Assembly (NCBI RefSeq): GCF_003663825.1
Contig: NZ_RCCC01000001.1
Span: forward strand, 3,790,501 to 3,854,500
Direction of reading: 5' to 3'
Length of the DNA stretch: 64,000 nt
Source of the DNA: Acidovorax sp. 106
GTDB taxonomy: Bacteria > Pseudomonadota > Gammaproteobacteria > Burkholderiales > Burkholderiaceae_C
In this document: one piece after another, positions 16,302 to 24,669 of the stretch
Layout: the number at the start of each line of letters is the position of its first letter
Position numbering within the stretch: the first letter of the stretch is position 1
The notes under the pieces: model-generated
What the model saw: only the letters and a program-made list of their open reading frames with translations
Databases searched by the model: none
What the model was told of the DNA's origin: nothing
Program-made: the position numbers and the translations under genes

Positions 16302-17366
16302 TCAGAACGTGTGCAGCACCCCGGCCGTAATGCCTGTGGCGCGATCCTTGTTGGCTGCCCCTTGGTAGCCAGCGCGCCACTGGGTGCGGTCCAGTTCGGC
16401 ATACAGCTTGGTGCGGCGCGACAGCTTGTACTCGGCAAACGCCACGGCGCGGGTGTAGCCATCGGCTTGCAGGCCGGTGCGCTGGCGGTTCATTCGGTAC
16501 TCAGCTGCTGTGAGGTCCACCGCATCAGTCACCGACCAGGTGGCGCCAGCGGAGTGCACGCGCTGCACCGTGCGGGCGGTGGCAGAGGTGTCGCCCTGAT
16601 GGCGAGCGGTGTTGACGGCCAGGCGTACGCTGCCCCACTGGTACGCCGCGCCCAGCGTGCTGGCTTGCAGCGGCAGCTCGCTGGCCGTCTTGAAGCGCTG
16701 GTGCGCCCCGGAGACGACCCAGCCTGCAGCGGCATAGGAGAGCCCTGCACCGACGGAGGACTGGGCCGAAGCGCGGCCGGTGTTTTCGCCGAAGCTGTAC
16801 ATCGCCCGGGCGGTGAGCGGGCCGAAGCGGCCCGTGTATTTGAGCGCGTTGTCCAGTCGGTAGGAGCCGCTGGAGGAGCCTGCCGCGCCGTATTCCACGC
16901 CCAGGCCATGGCTGCTTAAGGCTGCTGTGGCGATGTTGGGGTTGAACGATGCGAAGCGCATGCCCACCGGGTCCACCGGGCTGATGGCATCGGCCAGCAA
17001 GTTGGTTTGGCGCCCAGCGGTGACTTGCCCCCAGTCGCCGCCCAGCCCCACGGTGGCCGCGCGGTCGAAGAATTTGTTGGCATTGGCAGGGCTGCCGGTG
17101 TCCAGGTTCAGCCCGGTCTCCAAATTGAAGAGCGCATGCAGGCCGCCCCCCAGGTCTTCTCGGCCGCGCAGGCCAAAACGGCTGGTGTTGTTGACACCGC
17201 TGGCCACGCTGCTGGCCGAAGCGGCGCTGGGCGCGTTGGCTGCCGTCATGCCAGCGCTATGGCGCACGCCGATATCGGCAATGCCGTAGAGGGTGAGGCT
17301 GCTCTGGGCCAGTGCGAGGGCGGGTGTGGCCAGTGCGGTGGCCAGGGCCAGGTGCTTGGGGGTCAT
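16302..17366 (-). CDS. Outer-membrane porin, Gram-negative (Comamonadaceae type)
   Basis: This 354-residue trimeric-type beta-barrel porin has a signal peptide MTPKHLALATALATPALALA with cleavage before QSS, the SSLTLYGIADIGVRHS first strand, DLGGGLHALFNLETGLNLDTG near residue 75 and the terminal aromatic residue of AGVLHTF needed for barrel assembly. The start at 17366 has AGGAG six bases upstream; the frame extends further but without a signal peptide at its N-terminus. It is the last of three minus-strand genes after a Bug-type receptor and a ModA-like binding protein, so it may admit their ligand. Confidence 0.93.
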   Translation of the reverse strand: MTPKHLALATALATPALALAQSSLTLYGIADIGVRHSAGMTAANAPSAASASSVASGVNNTSRFGLRGREDLGGGLHALFNLETGLNLDTGSPANANKFFDRAATVGLGGDWGQVTAGRQTNLLADAISPVDPVGMRFASFNPNIATAALSSHGLGVEYGAAGSSSGSYRLDNALKYTGRFGPLTARAMYSFGENTGRASAQSSVGAGLSYAAAGWVVSGAHQRFKTASELPLQASTLGAAYQWGSVRLAVNTARHQGDTSATARTVQRVHSAGATWSVTDAVDLTAAEYRMNRQRTGLQADGYTRAVAFAEYKLSRRTKLYAELDRTQWRAGYQGAANKDRATGITAGVLHTF

Positions 17367-17534
17367 AGGTCTCCTTGTCTTTTGGTCTGTCGTCGTTGTG
17401 ATTTGCGCGCAGCGCTGCGCCACACCAGGCAGTGCTGGTGCGCTAGTGAAGAGAAAGTGCTGAGCGGTGAGAGGCGCAGGCAGTGCGCGCCAGGCACGGC
17501 GCCGCCAGTGGGACAGCGCTGCCGTGCGCTGGGA

Positions 17535-18368
17535 TCAGCGGGCTGCCGCAGGCTCCATGCCGGTGCTGCGCACGATGGCGGCTGCTGCAGGCGCGGCCAG
17601 AAAGCGGATCAGGTGCCGGGCCGCCTCCGGGTTTTGTGTGCCCACGGCTACTCCGGCTGAGAAGAACACCCGTTGCTGGACTTCATCGGGCAGAGGGCCC
17701 ACGTAGTCCAGTTCTTTGAACGGCAGCAGTTCACTGACTTGCTGGAATCCAATCTCGGCATCGCCGCGCAGCACCACAGTGCCCACGCGCTCGCTGTAAA
17801 TCTTGGTGGCCTTGTCTTTGATCTGCTCGGCCACGCCCAGGCGCTGGAACAGCTCGGTCGAGAGGTAGGTGCCACTGGCGCTGGCCGAGTAGGCAATCGA
17901 TTTCGCGTTCAGCAGGGTTTGCTTGAGGGCGTCCACCGTGCTGATGTCGGGCTTGGGCGTGCCCTTGCGCACGCTCATGCCAATCATCGAGCGGGCCAGG
18001 TCCACACGGCTGCCGGGCTGCACCTTGCCCTGGGTGATGAGCGCCTCCAGCCCCGAGTCGGCCAGGATGACGATGTCGAACGCCTCGCCCCGGGCAAAGC
18101 GGCTAGGAATGGAGTCGGGGGCGGTGCCCATGGAGGCGCCGCGCGCCGTGACCACTTTGTGGCCTGTAGCCTGCTCGTACAGGGGAATGAGCTGGTCGTA
18201 AGCGGCTGAGAAACCGCCCGAGGTGATGACCCGGATCTCTGCTGCTTGCGCGCTGGACGGTGTGGCCGCGCCCAGGGCCAAGCCCAGGCTCAAAGCGGCG
18301 CCCAGCAGGGCACCGATGGCTCGGCGGCGGGGCAGGGTGTGGGCGGTTGTTGTTGGAAGGTTTTGCAT
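17535..18368 (-). CDS. Periplasmic substrate-binding protein, ModA-like
   Basis: This 277-residue protein has a signal region RRRAIGALLGAALSLGLALG with cleavage likely after SSAQA, then a type II binding fold of the ModA kind (AEIRVITSGGFSAAYDQLIP, later GIAYSASASGTYLS-like and GDAEIGFQQVSELL). ModA-type proteins bind molybdate or tungstate, but no modBC permease or ATPase follows, and many orphan members bind organic anions instead. GGAG precedes the ATG by about eight bases. Neighbours are a Bug-type receptor and a porin. The ligand is unknown. Confidence 0.82.
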   Translation of the reverse strand: MQNLPTTTAHTLPRRRAIGALLGAALSLGLALGAATPSSAQAAEIRVITSGGFSAAYDQLIPLYEQATGHKVVTARGASMGTAPDSIPSRFARGEAFDIVILADSGLEALITQGKVQPGSRVDLARSMIGMSVRKGTPKPDISTVDALKQTLLNAKSIAYSASASGTYLSTELFQRLGVAEQIKDKATKIYSERVGTVVLRGDAEIGFQQVSELLPFKELDYVGPLPDEVQQRVFFSAGVAVGTQNPEAARHLIRFLAAPAAAAIVRSTGMEPAAAR

Positions 18369-18448
18369 GGTTTGTCTCCTGGTCGTTGTTGTTGTCTGCG
18401 GGTTGGAATGGGCGGCTGAACGGGTAGGTGGATGCCGCCGTTAGGGAA

Positions 18449-19423
18449 TCAGTCGGCTGTGATCTTTCGCTCGCGGATGATGCGAGCCCACTTGGTGTTC
18501 TCTGCTGCGATGAATTGGCCCAGCTCTTCACGCGTGCCAGGGGCGGCCGTCTGGCCGTGCTTGAGCAGGTTCTCGCGCACCTCGGGGGTGTTGAGCACCT
18601 TCACCAGCTCGGTATTCCAGCGGTCCAGCAATGGTTTAGGCATCTTGGCGGAGGCCACGAATGCGTACCAGTTGGTGGCGTTGAAGCCTGGGAAGGTCTC
18701 GGCCACGGTGGGCACGTTGGGCAGGTAGGCCGGGCGGGTCAGCCCCGTGGTGGCCAGCGGGATGAGCTTGCCCGATTCGATGTGAGGCAAAGCCGTGGGC
18801 GGCGCCGCGTAGAACGAGGCCAGACGGCCGCCCAGCACGTCCTGCAGGGCCGGTGCACCGCCCTTGTAGGGCACATGCACGGTATCGATCTTGGCCACGT
18901 CATTGAGCAGCTCGCCCGCCAGGTGGGCGGCAGAGCCGGGGCCGGTGGAGGCAAAGTCCAGCTTGCCGGGCTCGCGCCGTGCCTTGGCCACAAACTCGCC
19001 CAGGGTCTTGATGCCGGTGCTGGCGGGCACCACCAGCACATTGGGGAAGGTCACGCCCATGGTGATGGGCGCCAAGTCCTTGAGCGGGTCGTAGCGAACG
19101 CTCATGAAATGGGGGGCAATGCTCAGGGGGCCAATGGAGCCAAACAGCAGCACCGTGCCATCTGCGGGGCCTGCTGCCACCTGGGCGTGGGCCAGGTTGC
19201 CCCCGGCACCGGGCTTGTTGTCCACGATCACACTTTGACCGATGTTCTCGCCCAGCTTCTTGGCAATCACGCGCGCTGCGATGTCTGCCGAGCCACCCGC
19301 CGCAAAGCCAACCACCATTGTCACGGGCTTCTTGGGCGGGAAGTCTTGGGCTTGGGCGGCTGTGTGGGCCAGTGGGAGGCAGGCCGCGAAGGCGGCTGCC
19401 ACGATCAGGGGGCGTCGTTGCAT
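18449..19423 (-). CDS. Bug-type (TctC family) tripartite tricarboxylate transporter receptor
   Basis: This 324-residue periplasmic binding protein belongs to the Bug/TctC family expanded in Burkholderiales. After a signal peptide (MQRRPLIVAAAFAACLPLAH, cleavage near AQAQ) come family marks: VTMVVGFAAGGSADIAARVI, VDNKPGAGGNLAHAQVA and PYKGGAPALQDVLGG. These proteins bind carboxylates or similar small molecules for TctAB permeases or sensors. No tctAB genes adjoin it. GGAA lies seven bases upstream of the chosen start, and the frame continues 32 codons upstream without signal-peptide features. It is divergent from a LysR regulator, a common arrangement for Bug genes. Confidence 0.92.
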   Translation of the reverse strand: MQRRPLIVAAAFAACLPLAHTAAQAQDFPPKKPVTMVVGFAAGGSADIAARVIAKKLGENIGQSVIVDNKPGAGGNLAHAQVAAGPADGTVLLFGSIGPLSIAPHFMSVRYDPLKDLAPITMGVTFPNVLVVPASTGIKTLGEFVAKARREPGKLDFASTGPGSAAHLAGELLNDVAKIDTVHVPYKGGAPALQDVLGGRLASFYAAPPTALPHIESGKLIPLATTGLTRPAYLPNVPTVAETFPGFNATNWYAFVASAKMPKPLLDRWNTELVKVLNTPEVRENLLKHGQTAAPGTREELGQFIAAENTKWARIIRERKITAD

Positions 19424-19499
19424 GGTCAATTCCAGAAGGGGCCGAAACACGGTCGGCCGTGCGAAAGGCGCCAGTCTAGGTAGCGCGTAATAATCTGTG

Positions 19500-19509
19500 A
19501 ATTGCAATT
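19500..19509. promoter_or_regulatory. Short palindrome in bug/lysR intergenic space
   Basis: AATTGCAATT is a perfect 10-bp palindrome in an AT-rich stretch 18 bp upstream of the lysR start and 77 bp upstream of the bug start. A second TTGCA lies just before the lysR ATG. It may be part of a LysR-type operator controlling both divergent units; the evidence is position and symmetry only. Confidence 0.35.
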
Positions 19510-19526
19510 TATGAAACAACTATTGC

Positions 19527-20426
19527 ATGCAGCGCATTAAATTCGATCTGGGAGAACTGCAGGCCTTTGTGGTTACGGCAGAAAAAGAGAGCTTTCGCCT
19601 GGCCGCCGAGGCCTTGTGCCTGTCTGCTCCGGCCCTGAGCCGGCGTGTGGAGCGGCTGGAGCTGGCCCTGGGGGTGCGTTTGCTGGAGCGCACCACCCGC
19701 AGCGTGGCGCTGACGGCCGTGGGGCAAGAGTTTTTGTTGGAAGCGCGTGCGGCCCTGGTGGGGCTGGACGAAGCGGTGCAGCGCGTGAGCGACCAAGTGC
19801 AACTGCGCCGGGGGCGCGTGGCGGTGGCTTGCATCCCCTCGGTGGCCACCCATGTATTGCCCCGCGTGCTGCGCGCCTTTGCGGTAGCCCAGCCCGAAGT
19901 GCAGGTGCATGTCATCGACGAAAGCGCCAGCCAGGTGCTGGACGCGGTGTTGCGGGGGGAGGCGGACTTTGGTCTGAGCTTTACCGGCAGCCAGGAGTCG
20001 GCGCTGCGCTTTGAAGCGCTGACCCGCGAACGCTACATGCTTGCCATGCCGCGCAACCACCGCTGGGCCGGCCGCGATGAGGTGGCCTGGTCTGAGCTGG
20101 CCGGGCAGCGCCTGGTGTCGGTATCGCGTGACAGTGCCAACCGGCTGCTGCTGGACCAGGCTACGGCCGACTTGCCCGAGCAACCGGTGGCCTGGTACGA
20201 GTGCAACCATGTCGCCGGCGCCCTGGCGTTGGTGGAGGCGGGTTTGGGTCTGGCCGTGCTGCCGCAGCTGGCGTTGTCGTCCGATTCGTCACAGGTCTGC
20301 GGCGTGCCCATGACGGCTCCAGACCTGTGGCGCACCTTGGGGCTGCTGCAGCGGCGCGACCGTGTGTTGGCCCCGGCGGCTGAGGCGCTGCGGCAGCGGC
20401 TGCTTCAATTGCGTGCGGTGGATTGA
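19527..20426 (+). CDS. LysR family transcriptional regulator
   Basis: This 299-residue protein has the LysR winged helix in residues 1-65 (DLGELQAFVVTAEKESFRLA, then PALSRRVERLE and VRLLERTTRSVALT) and an effector domain of usual size. It is divergent from the Bug receptor gene 103 bp away, so the receptor/ModA-like/porin unit is its likely target. No close functional relative can be named from sequence. Length and order are normal, with no truncation. Confidence 0.9.
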   Translation: MQRIKFDLGELQAFVVTAEKESFRLAAEALCLSAPALSRRVERLELALGVRLLERTTRSVALTAVGQEFLLEARAALVGLDEAVQRVSDQVQLRRGRVAVACIPSVATHVLPRVLRAFAVAQPEVQVHVIDESASQVLDAVLRGEADFGLSFTGSQESALRFEALTRERYMLAMPRNHRWAGRDEVAWSELAGQRLVSVSRDSANRLLLDQATADLPEQPVAWYECNHVAGALALVEAGLGLAVLPQLALSSDSSQVCGVPMTAPDLWRTLGLLQRRDRVLAPAAEALRQRLLQLRAVD

Positions 20427-20609
20427 GGCATTGGCTATGGGCGCCACAGCCAGGGGCGCTGAGGCCGTTTCTCTTTGCCAGCGCTAACGCATTCTTTACA
20501 AAATAGCCAGCGAATTTCCATCGGACATGCGTTTTGGTAGCTATAGCGATACGACGGTGTAACGGAGTGCAATTGCTTCAGGATTCGACTGCGCCTCGCA
20601 TAGGCTACG

Positions 20610-20631
20610 GCCCTCTTTACAAACAGAGGGC
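20610..20631 (+). promoter_or_regulatory. Stem-loop upstream of lipoprotein gene
   Basis: GCCCTCT pairs with AGAGGGC over 7 bp around an 8-nt loop. The right arm contains AGAGG, a possible ribosome site for a GTG at 20637 in frame with the lipoprotein. The stem could hide that site, or be an attenuator-like hairpin. The rest of the 20427-20684 space holds a degenerate repeat-like stretch near 20479 and no gene. Confidence 0.35.
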
Positions 20632-20684
20632 TTTCCGTGAGTTTTCCAGAAACAAAAAATCCATCCAACATCTCTGGCCTCTTC

Positions 20685-21536
20685 ATGTTCTCCAAAACCA
20701 CCACTGCAGCGCTCTGCGCTGCAGCACTGTGCGTGCTGTCGGCATGCGGTGGTGGAGGCGGGGGCGGCGATACCAGCCCGACCACACCGGTCACGCCTGG
20801 CAACCCAGTCACCCCAGGGGATACCACCCCCGTGACCCCGACCCCAGGGGCGGATGCCGGCTGTAGCGAAGACGGCAATGTGATGACGGTGGCTGGCAAC
20901 ACCGCCCAGATCGACGCCAACGTGTACCACACGGACGGCGCTACGGTCATTGCCACCCAGCAGCGAAAGCTCGCAACGTCCACTGGCGCGAGCTTTCGCG
21001 GCAGGACGGGCCTCTTCCTGGTGAACCAGGTCAATACCACCACCTACAGCAATGTGGCCATCAATGGATCGTTTGGCGGCGCCGTCATGACGACGACCGA
21101 GAACAATTATTCGAGCGTCGTTGGCGATGTGCGGCAGACCTACGGATTGACCGTATCGAATCTGTTCCAGGGCTCCACTACCACGGCCAGCAGCTATTTC
21201 ACGCCGTATGCGTACACCGGGGGGCCGGTGAGCCCGGCCCTGAATACGCCTTACGTGGCCAGCTTCTCCACCACCACAGAAGCCGGTGGCACCACACAGC
21301 CTGCGCTGGCACAGACCAGCACCACCACCTACTCGGTAGAGTCGGTGACGGTGTTGGCTGGTACTTTCCCTGCGTGCAAGATCAAGGTCGAAGTCACTGG
21401 CGGTGCGACCGTTGGCAACGTCAGCTATGCGTGGCTGGTGGCCTCAGGCCGATACAAGGGCCTCTTCTTGCGCTCGGCCAATGCCAACGGCGTGAAGACC
21501 TCGGAAGCCACACGCCTGCTGGTGAACGGCCAGTAA
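20685..21536 (+). CDS. Putative lipoprotein of unknown function
   Basis: This 283-residue protein starts with a lipoprotein signal (MFSKTTTAALCAAALCVLSAC) whose lipobox LSAC is followed by a run of Gly residues and then Thr/Pro/Val repeats (PVTPGNPVTPGDTTPVTP), a flexible tether. The rest is Ser/Thr/Asn-rich with alternating small and aromatic residues, suggesting a beta-rich surface domain; two Cys (in GCSEDG and FPACKIKV) could form a disulphide. No family is recognised. An in-frame GTG at 20637 has a better ribosome site but lengthens the signal and has AT-rich, noncoding-like codons. A strong terminator follows at 21610. The gene stands alone. Confidence 0.75.
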   Translation: MFSKTTTAALCAAALCVLSACGGGGGGGDTSPTTPVTPGNPVTPGDTTPVTPTPGADAGCSEDGNVMTVAGNTAQIDANVYHTDGATVIATQQRKLATSTGASFRGRTGLFLVNQVNTTTYSNVAINGSFGGAVMTTTENNYSSVVGDVRQTYGLTVSNLFQGSTTTASSYFTPYAYTGGPVSPALNTPYVASFSTTTEAGGTTQPALAQTSTTTYSVESVTVLAGTFPACKIKVEVTGGATVGNVSYAWLVASGRYKGLFLRSANANGVKTSEATRLLVNGQ

Positions 21537-21609
21537 GCCAATCAGTCCCCGGCATTGACCGGGCTTGCGCTGGCGCCTTGTGGGGGCTGCTGTGCCCGCA
21601 ATCCAAAGC

Positions 21610-21645
21610 AAAACGCCCCGCATGCACAGGCATGCGGGGCGTTTT
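21610..21645. terminator. Bidirectional intrinsic terminator
   Basis: A perfect 16-bp stem built on AAAACGCCCCGCATGC closes an ACAG loop (21626-21629). A runs on one side and T runs on the other let it work for both the lipoprotein gene and the convergent flavin oxidase gene ending at 21681. Confidence 0.92.
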
Positions 21646-21680
21646 CTATGGGGGCTCTGATCTGTCACACCCGGCCGTAC

Positions 21681-22865
21681 TCAGGCGGCTTTGGCGGCCT
21701 CTGCCTTTTGCGCCCCAGGTCGGCCAATGAAATAGGGCTCCAGCGGAATGTCGGTGCGTCCCGTCGCCATCAGCTCCGCCATGGTCTCGCCTACACCGGG
21801 GCTGATGGCAAAGCCTTCGCCGTTGAAGCCGAACGCATAGTGCAACCCAGGCACCTTGGCGCTGGGGCCCATGATGGGCTGCCAGTCGGGGGTGTAGCCC
21901 TCAATGCCGCTCCATACGCGAACCAGCTGTACATGCTCGAAAGCGGGGACAAAGCGGCGCAGTTCGCGCAACTGGCGCAGGATGTTGTCGGGCTTGACGT
22001 AGGCGCGCACATGGTCGGCATAGGCCGGGCCTTTGAGGCCACCGCCAAAGACGATGTTGCCGCGCGAGATCTGGCGGAAGTACAGCCCTTCGTGCTCGAT
22101 GGGCGACGACAGCCCGATTGACGGGCCAATGGCGTAGGGCAAGGGCTCGGTCACACCCATCTGGGGGCCGCGCGGGTCCAGGTACACGCCTTCGCCAAAC
22201 TGCTCTGCCATGCGGTTGGACCAGGCACCACAAGCTACCAGCATCTGCGGCGCACGGTAGCGGCGGCCGTCGGCCGTATGGGCGGTAAAGCCGTGGCCGT
22301 CGTGCTCCACCTTCAGCACTTCGGCGTGTTCCACGATGTTCGCTCCGGCACGGCGCGCTGCGCGGGCAAACGCTGGGCCTGCCAGGCGAGGGTTGGCGTG
22401 TCCATCTTCGGGCGAGTACGAGCCTGCCACAACCCCCGGCGCAAAAATGCCCCAGCGCTTGCGCAGTTGCTCGGCCGTATGCATTTCCAGCCGCAGCCCA
22501 TAGGGCTTCACATCGTGCGTGTGTTTTTCAATGATGGCTGCCTGCTTTTCGGTGTAGCACACGCGCAGGTGGCCGTAGGGCACAAACTCGGCGTCTTCGC
22601 CCAGCAGGTCTTTGATGCGGCCCCATACAGCGCGGGCGCGGTTGGCCAGAGGGAGCTGGTGCAGCTCGCGGCCCTGGCGGCGCACGTTGCCAAAGTTGGT
22701 TCCGCTGGCCTGGCGGCCTACCAGTTCGCGCTCCAGCAGCGTGACGGACTTGCCGTGCTGGCGCAGGAAGAAGGCGGTGGTGGTGCCCATCAGGCCACCG
22801 CCGAGCACCAGCACATCGCTCTCCTGCGTGGTGGATGGGTTCGTATGAGGGTGTGCGCTGCTCAT
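21681..22865 (-). CDS. FAD-dependent oxidoreductase, gamma subunit of a heterotrimeric amine/opine-type oxidase
   Basis: This 394-residue DAO-family protein has the N-terminal dinucleotide fold DVLVLGGGLMGTTTAFFLRQ and C-terminal YTPDWQPIMGPS and HYAFGFNGEGFAISPGVGE, as in glycine/D-amino acid oxidases, the HcnC subunit of hydrogen cyanide synthase and OoxB/NoxB opine oxidase subunits. Its start overlaps the stop of the upstream beta subunit by four bases (ATGA), and that gene overlaps the alpha gene in the same way, so the three form a complex. It probably oxidises a C-N bond of an N-substituted amino acid. HCN synthesis from glycine is an alternative; the catabolic setting favours degradation. 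Confidence 0.88.
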   Translation of the reverse strand: MSSAHPHTNPSTTQESDVLVLGGGLMGTTTAFFLRQHGKSVTLLERELVGRQASGTNFGNVRRQGRELHQLPLANRARAVWGRIKDLLGEDAEFVPYGHLRVCYTEKQAAIIEKHTHDVKPYGLRLEMHTAEQLRKRWGIFAPGVVAGSYSPEDGHANPRLAGPAFARAARRAGANIVEHAEVLKVEHDGHGFTAHTADGRRYRAPQMLVACGAWSNRMAEQFGEGVYLDPRGPQMGVTEPLPYAIGPSIGLSSPIEHEGLYFRQISRGNIVFGGGLKGPAYADHVRAYVKPDNILRQLRELRRFVPAFEHVQLVRVWSGIEGYTPDWQPIMGPSAKVPGLHYAFGFNGEGFAISPGVGETMAELMATGRTDIPLEPYFIGRPGAQKAEAAKAA

Positions 22866-24250
22866 GGCTGCACCTCGCGGGTGTTCATCATCAACGGTTT
22901 GACGGGCGCCTGCGAGCGCAGGCGGCCCACCTGTTCAATGGGGATGCTGCAGGTGTGCGCGATGACTTCTGCAGCTGCATGGCCGCAAAAGCGCCCCTGG
23001 CAGCGGCCCATGCCCACGCGGCTAAAGGCCTTGGCGCGGTTGACTTCCTGGCTGTCCAGCTCGGTGACGCAGCGGCGCAGCTCGCCCGCCGTGACGGCCT
23101 CGCAGCGGCAGACGATGGCCTCGTCGGGCAATGCTGCTGCTTGCTGGTGCGGCCACGGAAAAGCGTGGATCAGCCCCTGGCGGAACCGGTCCATGGTGGT
23201 CAGCGTGCGGCGCAAGCCTGGGGCTTGCTCACGGTAGGTGGCTTGGCCTGCGGTGTGCGCTGCGTCATGCAGGGCTGCCAGCGCAGCGAGGCGACCAGCA
23301 GCCTCGGCACCATCAGCGCCCAGAATGCGTGTGCCATCGCCTGCCAAATAAACCCCTTGGGTGGAGCTGCGTCCGTCCTCGTCAATGCGTGGCAGCCATT
23401 GGCGGCTCTGGGGCTCGAACGCAAATTCGCACCGGGCCAGGTCGGCCAGTTGGGTCTCGGACCGCAGGTGCCATCCCAGGCCCACCGCGTCGCATTCAAA
23501 GCGCTGGGTGGCGCCCTGAGTGGTGCGCACCGTCACGGCTTGCACGCCCAGGGTGTCATCACCATCAATCTGAAGGGGTGTGACCCCCTGCAGAACGGGT
23601 ACACCCGCAGCGCGCAGCCCACGGATCAGCCCCAGCCCGCGCAGTGCCAATGTGGGGCGGGCGAGCAGACCCATCAAGGCTTTGGCGGATTTGAAGAACG
23701 GTGCGGTGTCGAGCACGGCCACCACCTTGGCCCCTGACTGAACGTACTGCGAGGCCACCAGGTACAGCAGCGGCCCGCTGCCCATGAAAACGACCTGCGA
23801 GCCAATGGCGCAGGCCTGGGCCTTGAGGGCGATTTGCGAGGCACCGAGGCTGTAGCAGCCTGCGCGGTGCCAGCCGGGCACGGGCATGAGCCGGTCGGTG
23901 GCGCCAGCGCACAGGATGAGCGCGTCATACGCCAGCGTGGCGGGCTCACCCTGGCTCACTACATGCAGCGCGCCTGCCGTGTGGTTCCAGGCCAGGGTGT
24001 CAGGCCGGTAGTCGATGTGGGGGCGCAGCGTGTCAAAGCTGCTGTGCAGAGCCTGGGCCTTGTCGGCTTCGGTGCCGTAGAGCTTGATGTAGGGGCGCTT
24101 GAACCCTTCAGGCTGGCGGCGGTAAATCTGGCCGCCATCGCGGCGGCTCTCGTCCACCACGGTGGGGCGCAGTCCTGCTTCGACCACGGCCTGGGCGGCT
24201 CGCACACCCGCTGGGCCGGTGCCGACGATGACGATGCGGGGGGCTGTCAT
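22862..24250 (-). CDS. NAD(P)/FAD-dependent oxidoreductase, beta subunit of the heterotrimeric oxidase
   Basis: This 462-residue protein has two nucleotide folds: IVIVGTGPAGVRAAQAVVEA at the start, for FAD, and VVFMGSGPLLYLVASQYVQS near 150. The C-terminal part holds a BFD-like [2Fe-2S] site, CRCEAVTAGE and GRCQGRFCG near residues 390-435. This is the layout of HcnB and OoxA/NoxA subunits. The start is fixed by the ATGA overlap with the alpha gene; the frame runs further upstream only as a shadow. It passes electrons between the gamma-subunit flavin and the alpha-subunit cluster or an acceptor. Confidence 0.9.
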   Translation of the reverse strand: MTAPRIVIVGTGPAGVRAAQAVVEAGLRPTVVDESRRDGGQIYRRQPEGFKRPYIKLYGTEADKAQALHSSFDTLRPHIDYRPDTLAWNHTAGALHVVSQGEPATLAYDALILCAGATDRLMPVPGWHRAGCYSLGASQIALKAQACAIGSQVVFMGSGPLLYLVASQYVQSGAKVVAVLDTAPFFKSAKALMGLLARPTLALRGLGLIRGLRAAGVPVLQGVTPLQIDGDDTLGVQAVTVRTTQGATQRFECDAVGLGWHLRSETQLADLARCEFAFEPQSRQWLPRIDEDGRSSTQGVYLAGDGTRILGADGAEAAGRLAALAALHDAAHTAGQATYREQAPGLRRTLTTMDRFRQGLIHAFPWPHQQAAALPDEAIVCRCEAVTAGELRRCVTELDSQEVNRAKAFSRVGMGRCQGRFCGHAAAEVIAHTCSIPIEQVGRLRSQAPVKPLMMNTREVQP

Positions 24251-24651
24251 GCGTTGCCCTCGCTGGCCGGTGTTGCTCGCACGGGCAGGGGTTGCCCATG
24301 GCGTTGCAGCGATTCGGCCAGGTCTTGGGTCACCGGCCAGTGCAGTGCAGGCGGCCGCGTCAGCACAGCCATGCCTGCCATCACGGGGGTGGAGCATGCA
24401 CGCAGGCGTTCGCCCTGGGGCGTCCACACCCAGCAGTCCTGGCAGGCACCCATCAGGCAAAAGCCTGCGCGCGGGCCATCGCCAAATTCGCTGTCGCGGG
24501 CGCGGCGGCCATTGCACATCAGGGCCACCAGCAAGGTGTCGCCCTCCAGTGCAGTGCAGGGCTTGCCATCGATGGTGAGGGGAGCAGCGGGCCGGTCGGC
24601 CTCGGCCAGCCGCACAAAGCGCGGCGGTGGGGTGTAGGCGGGTGCAGGCAT
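24247..24651 (-). CDS. (2Fe-2S)-binding protein, alpha subunit of the heterotrimeric oxidase
   Basis: This 134-residue protein carries a ferredoxin-like [2Fe-2S] domain: PLTIDGKPCTALEGDTLLVA, then the Cys cluster GFCLMGACQDCWV and RACSTPV. It matches small subunits HcnA/OoxA-associated and sarcosine-oxidase-alpha-like domains. It overlaps the beta gene by four bases and begins 18 bp after the Lrp-type regulator gene, or 3 bp if an in-frame GTG at 24666 is used; neither start has a clear ribosome site, so coupling with the upstream gene is likely. Confidence 0.88.
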   Translation of the reverse strand: MPAPAYTPPPRFVRLAEADRPAAPLTIDGKPCTALEGDTLLVALMCNGRRARDSEFGDGPRAGFCLMGACQDCWVWTPQGERLRACSTPVMAGMAVLTRPPALHWPVTQDLAESLQRHGQPLPVRATPASEGNA

Positions 24652-24669
24652 GGGGTGTTGGATCACAGG

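Noticed and set aside
20479..20530. Possible further copy of the palindromic repeat (CCAGCGCTAACGC ... AAAATAGCCAGCG)
   Set aside because: Only short fragments of the arms match and the order is disturbed. It may be a decayed copy but cannot be supported.
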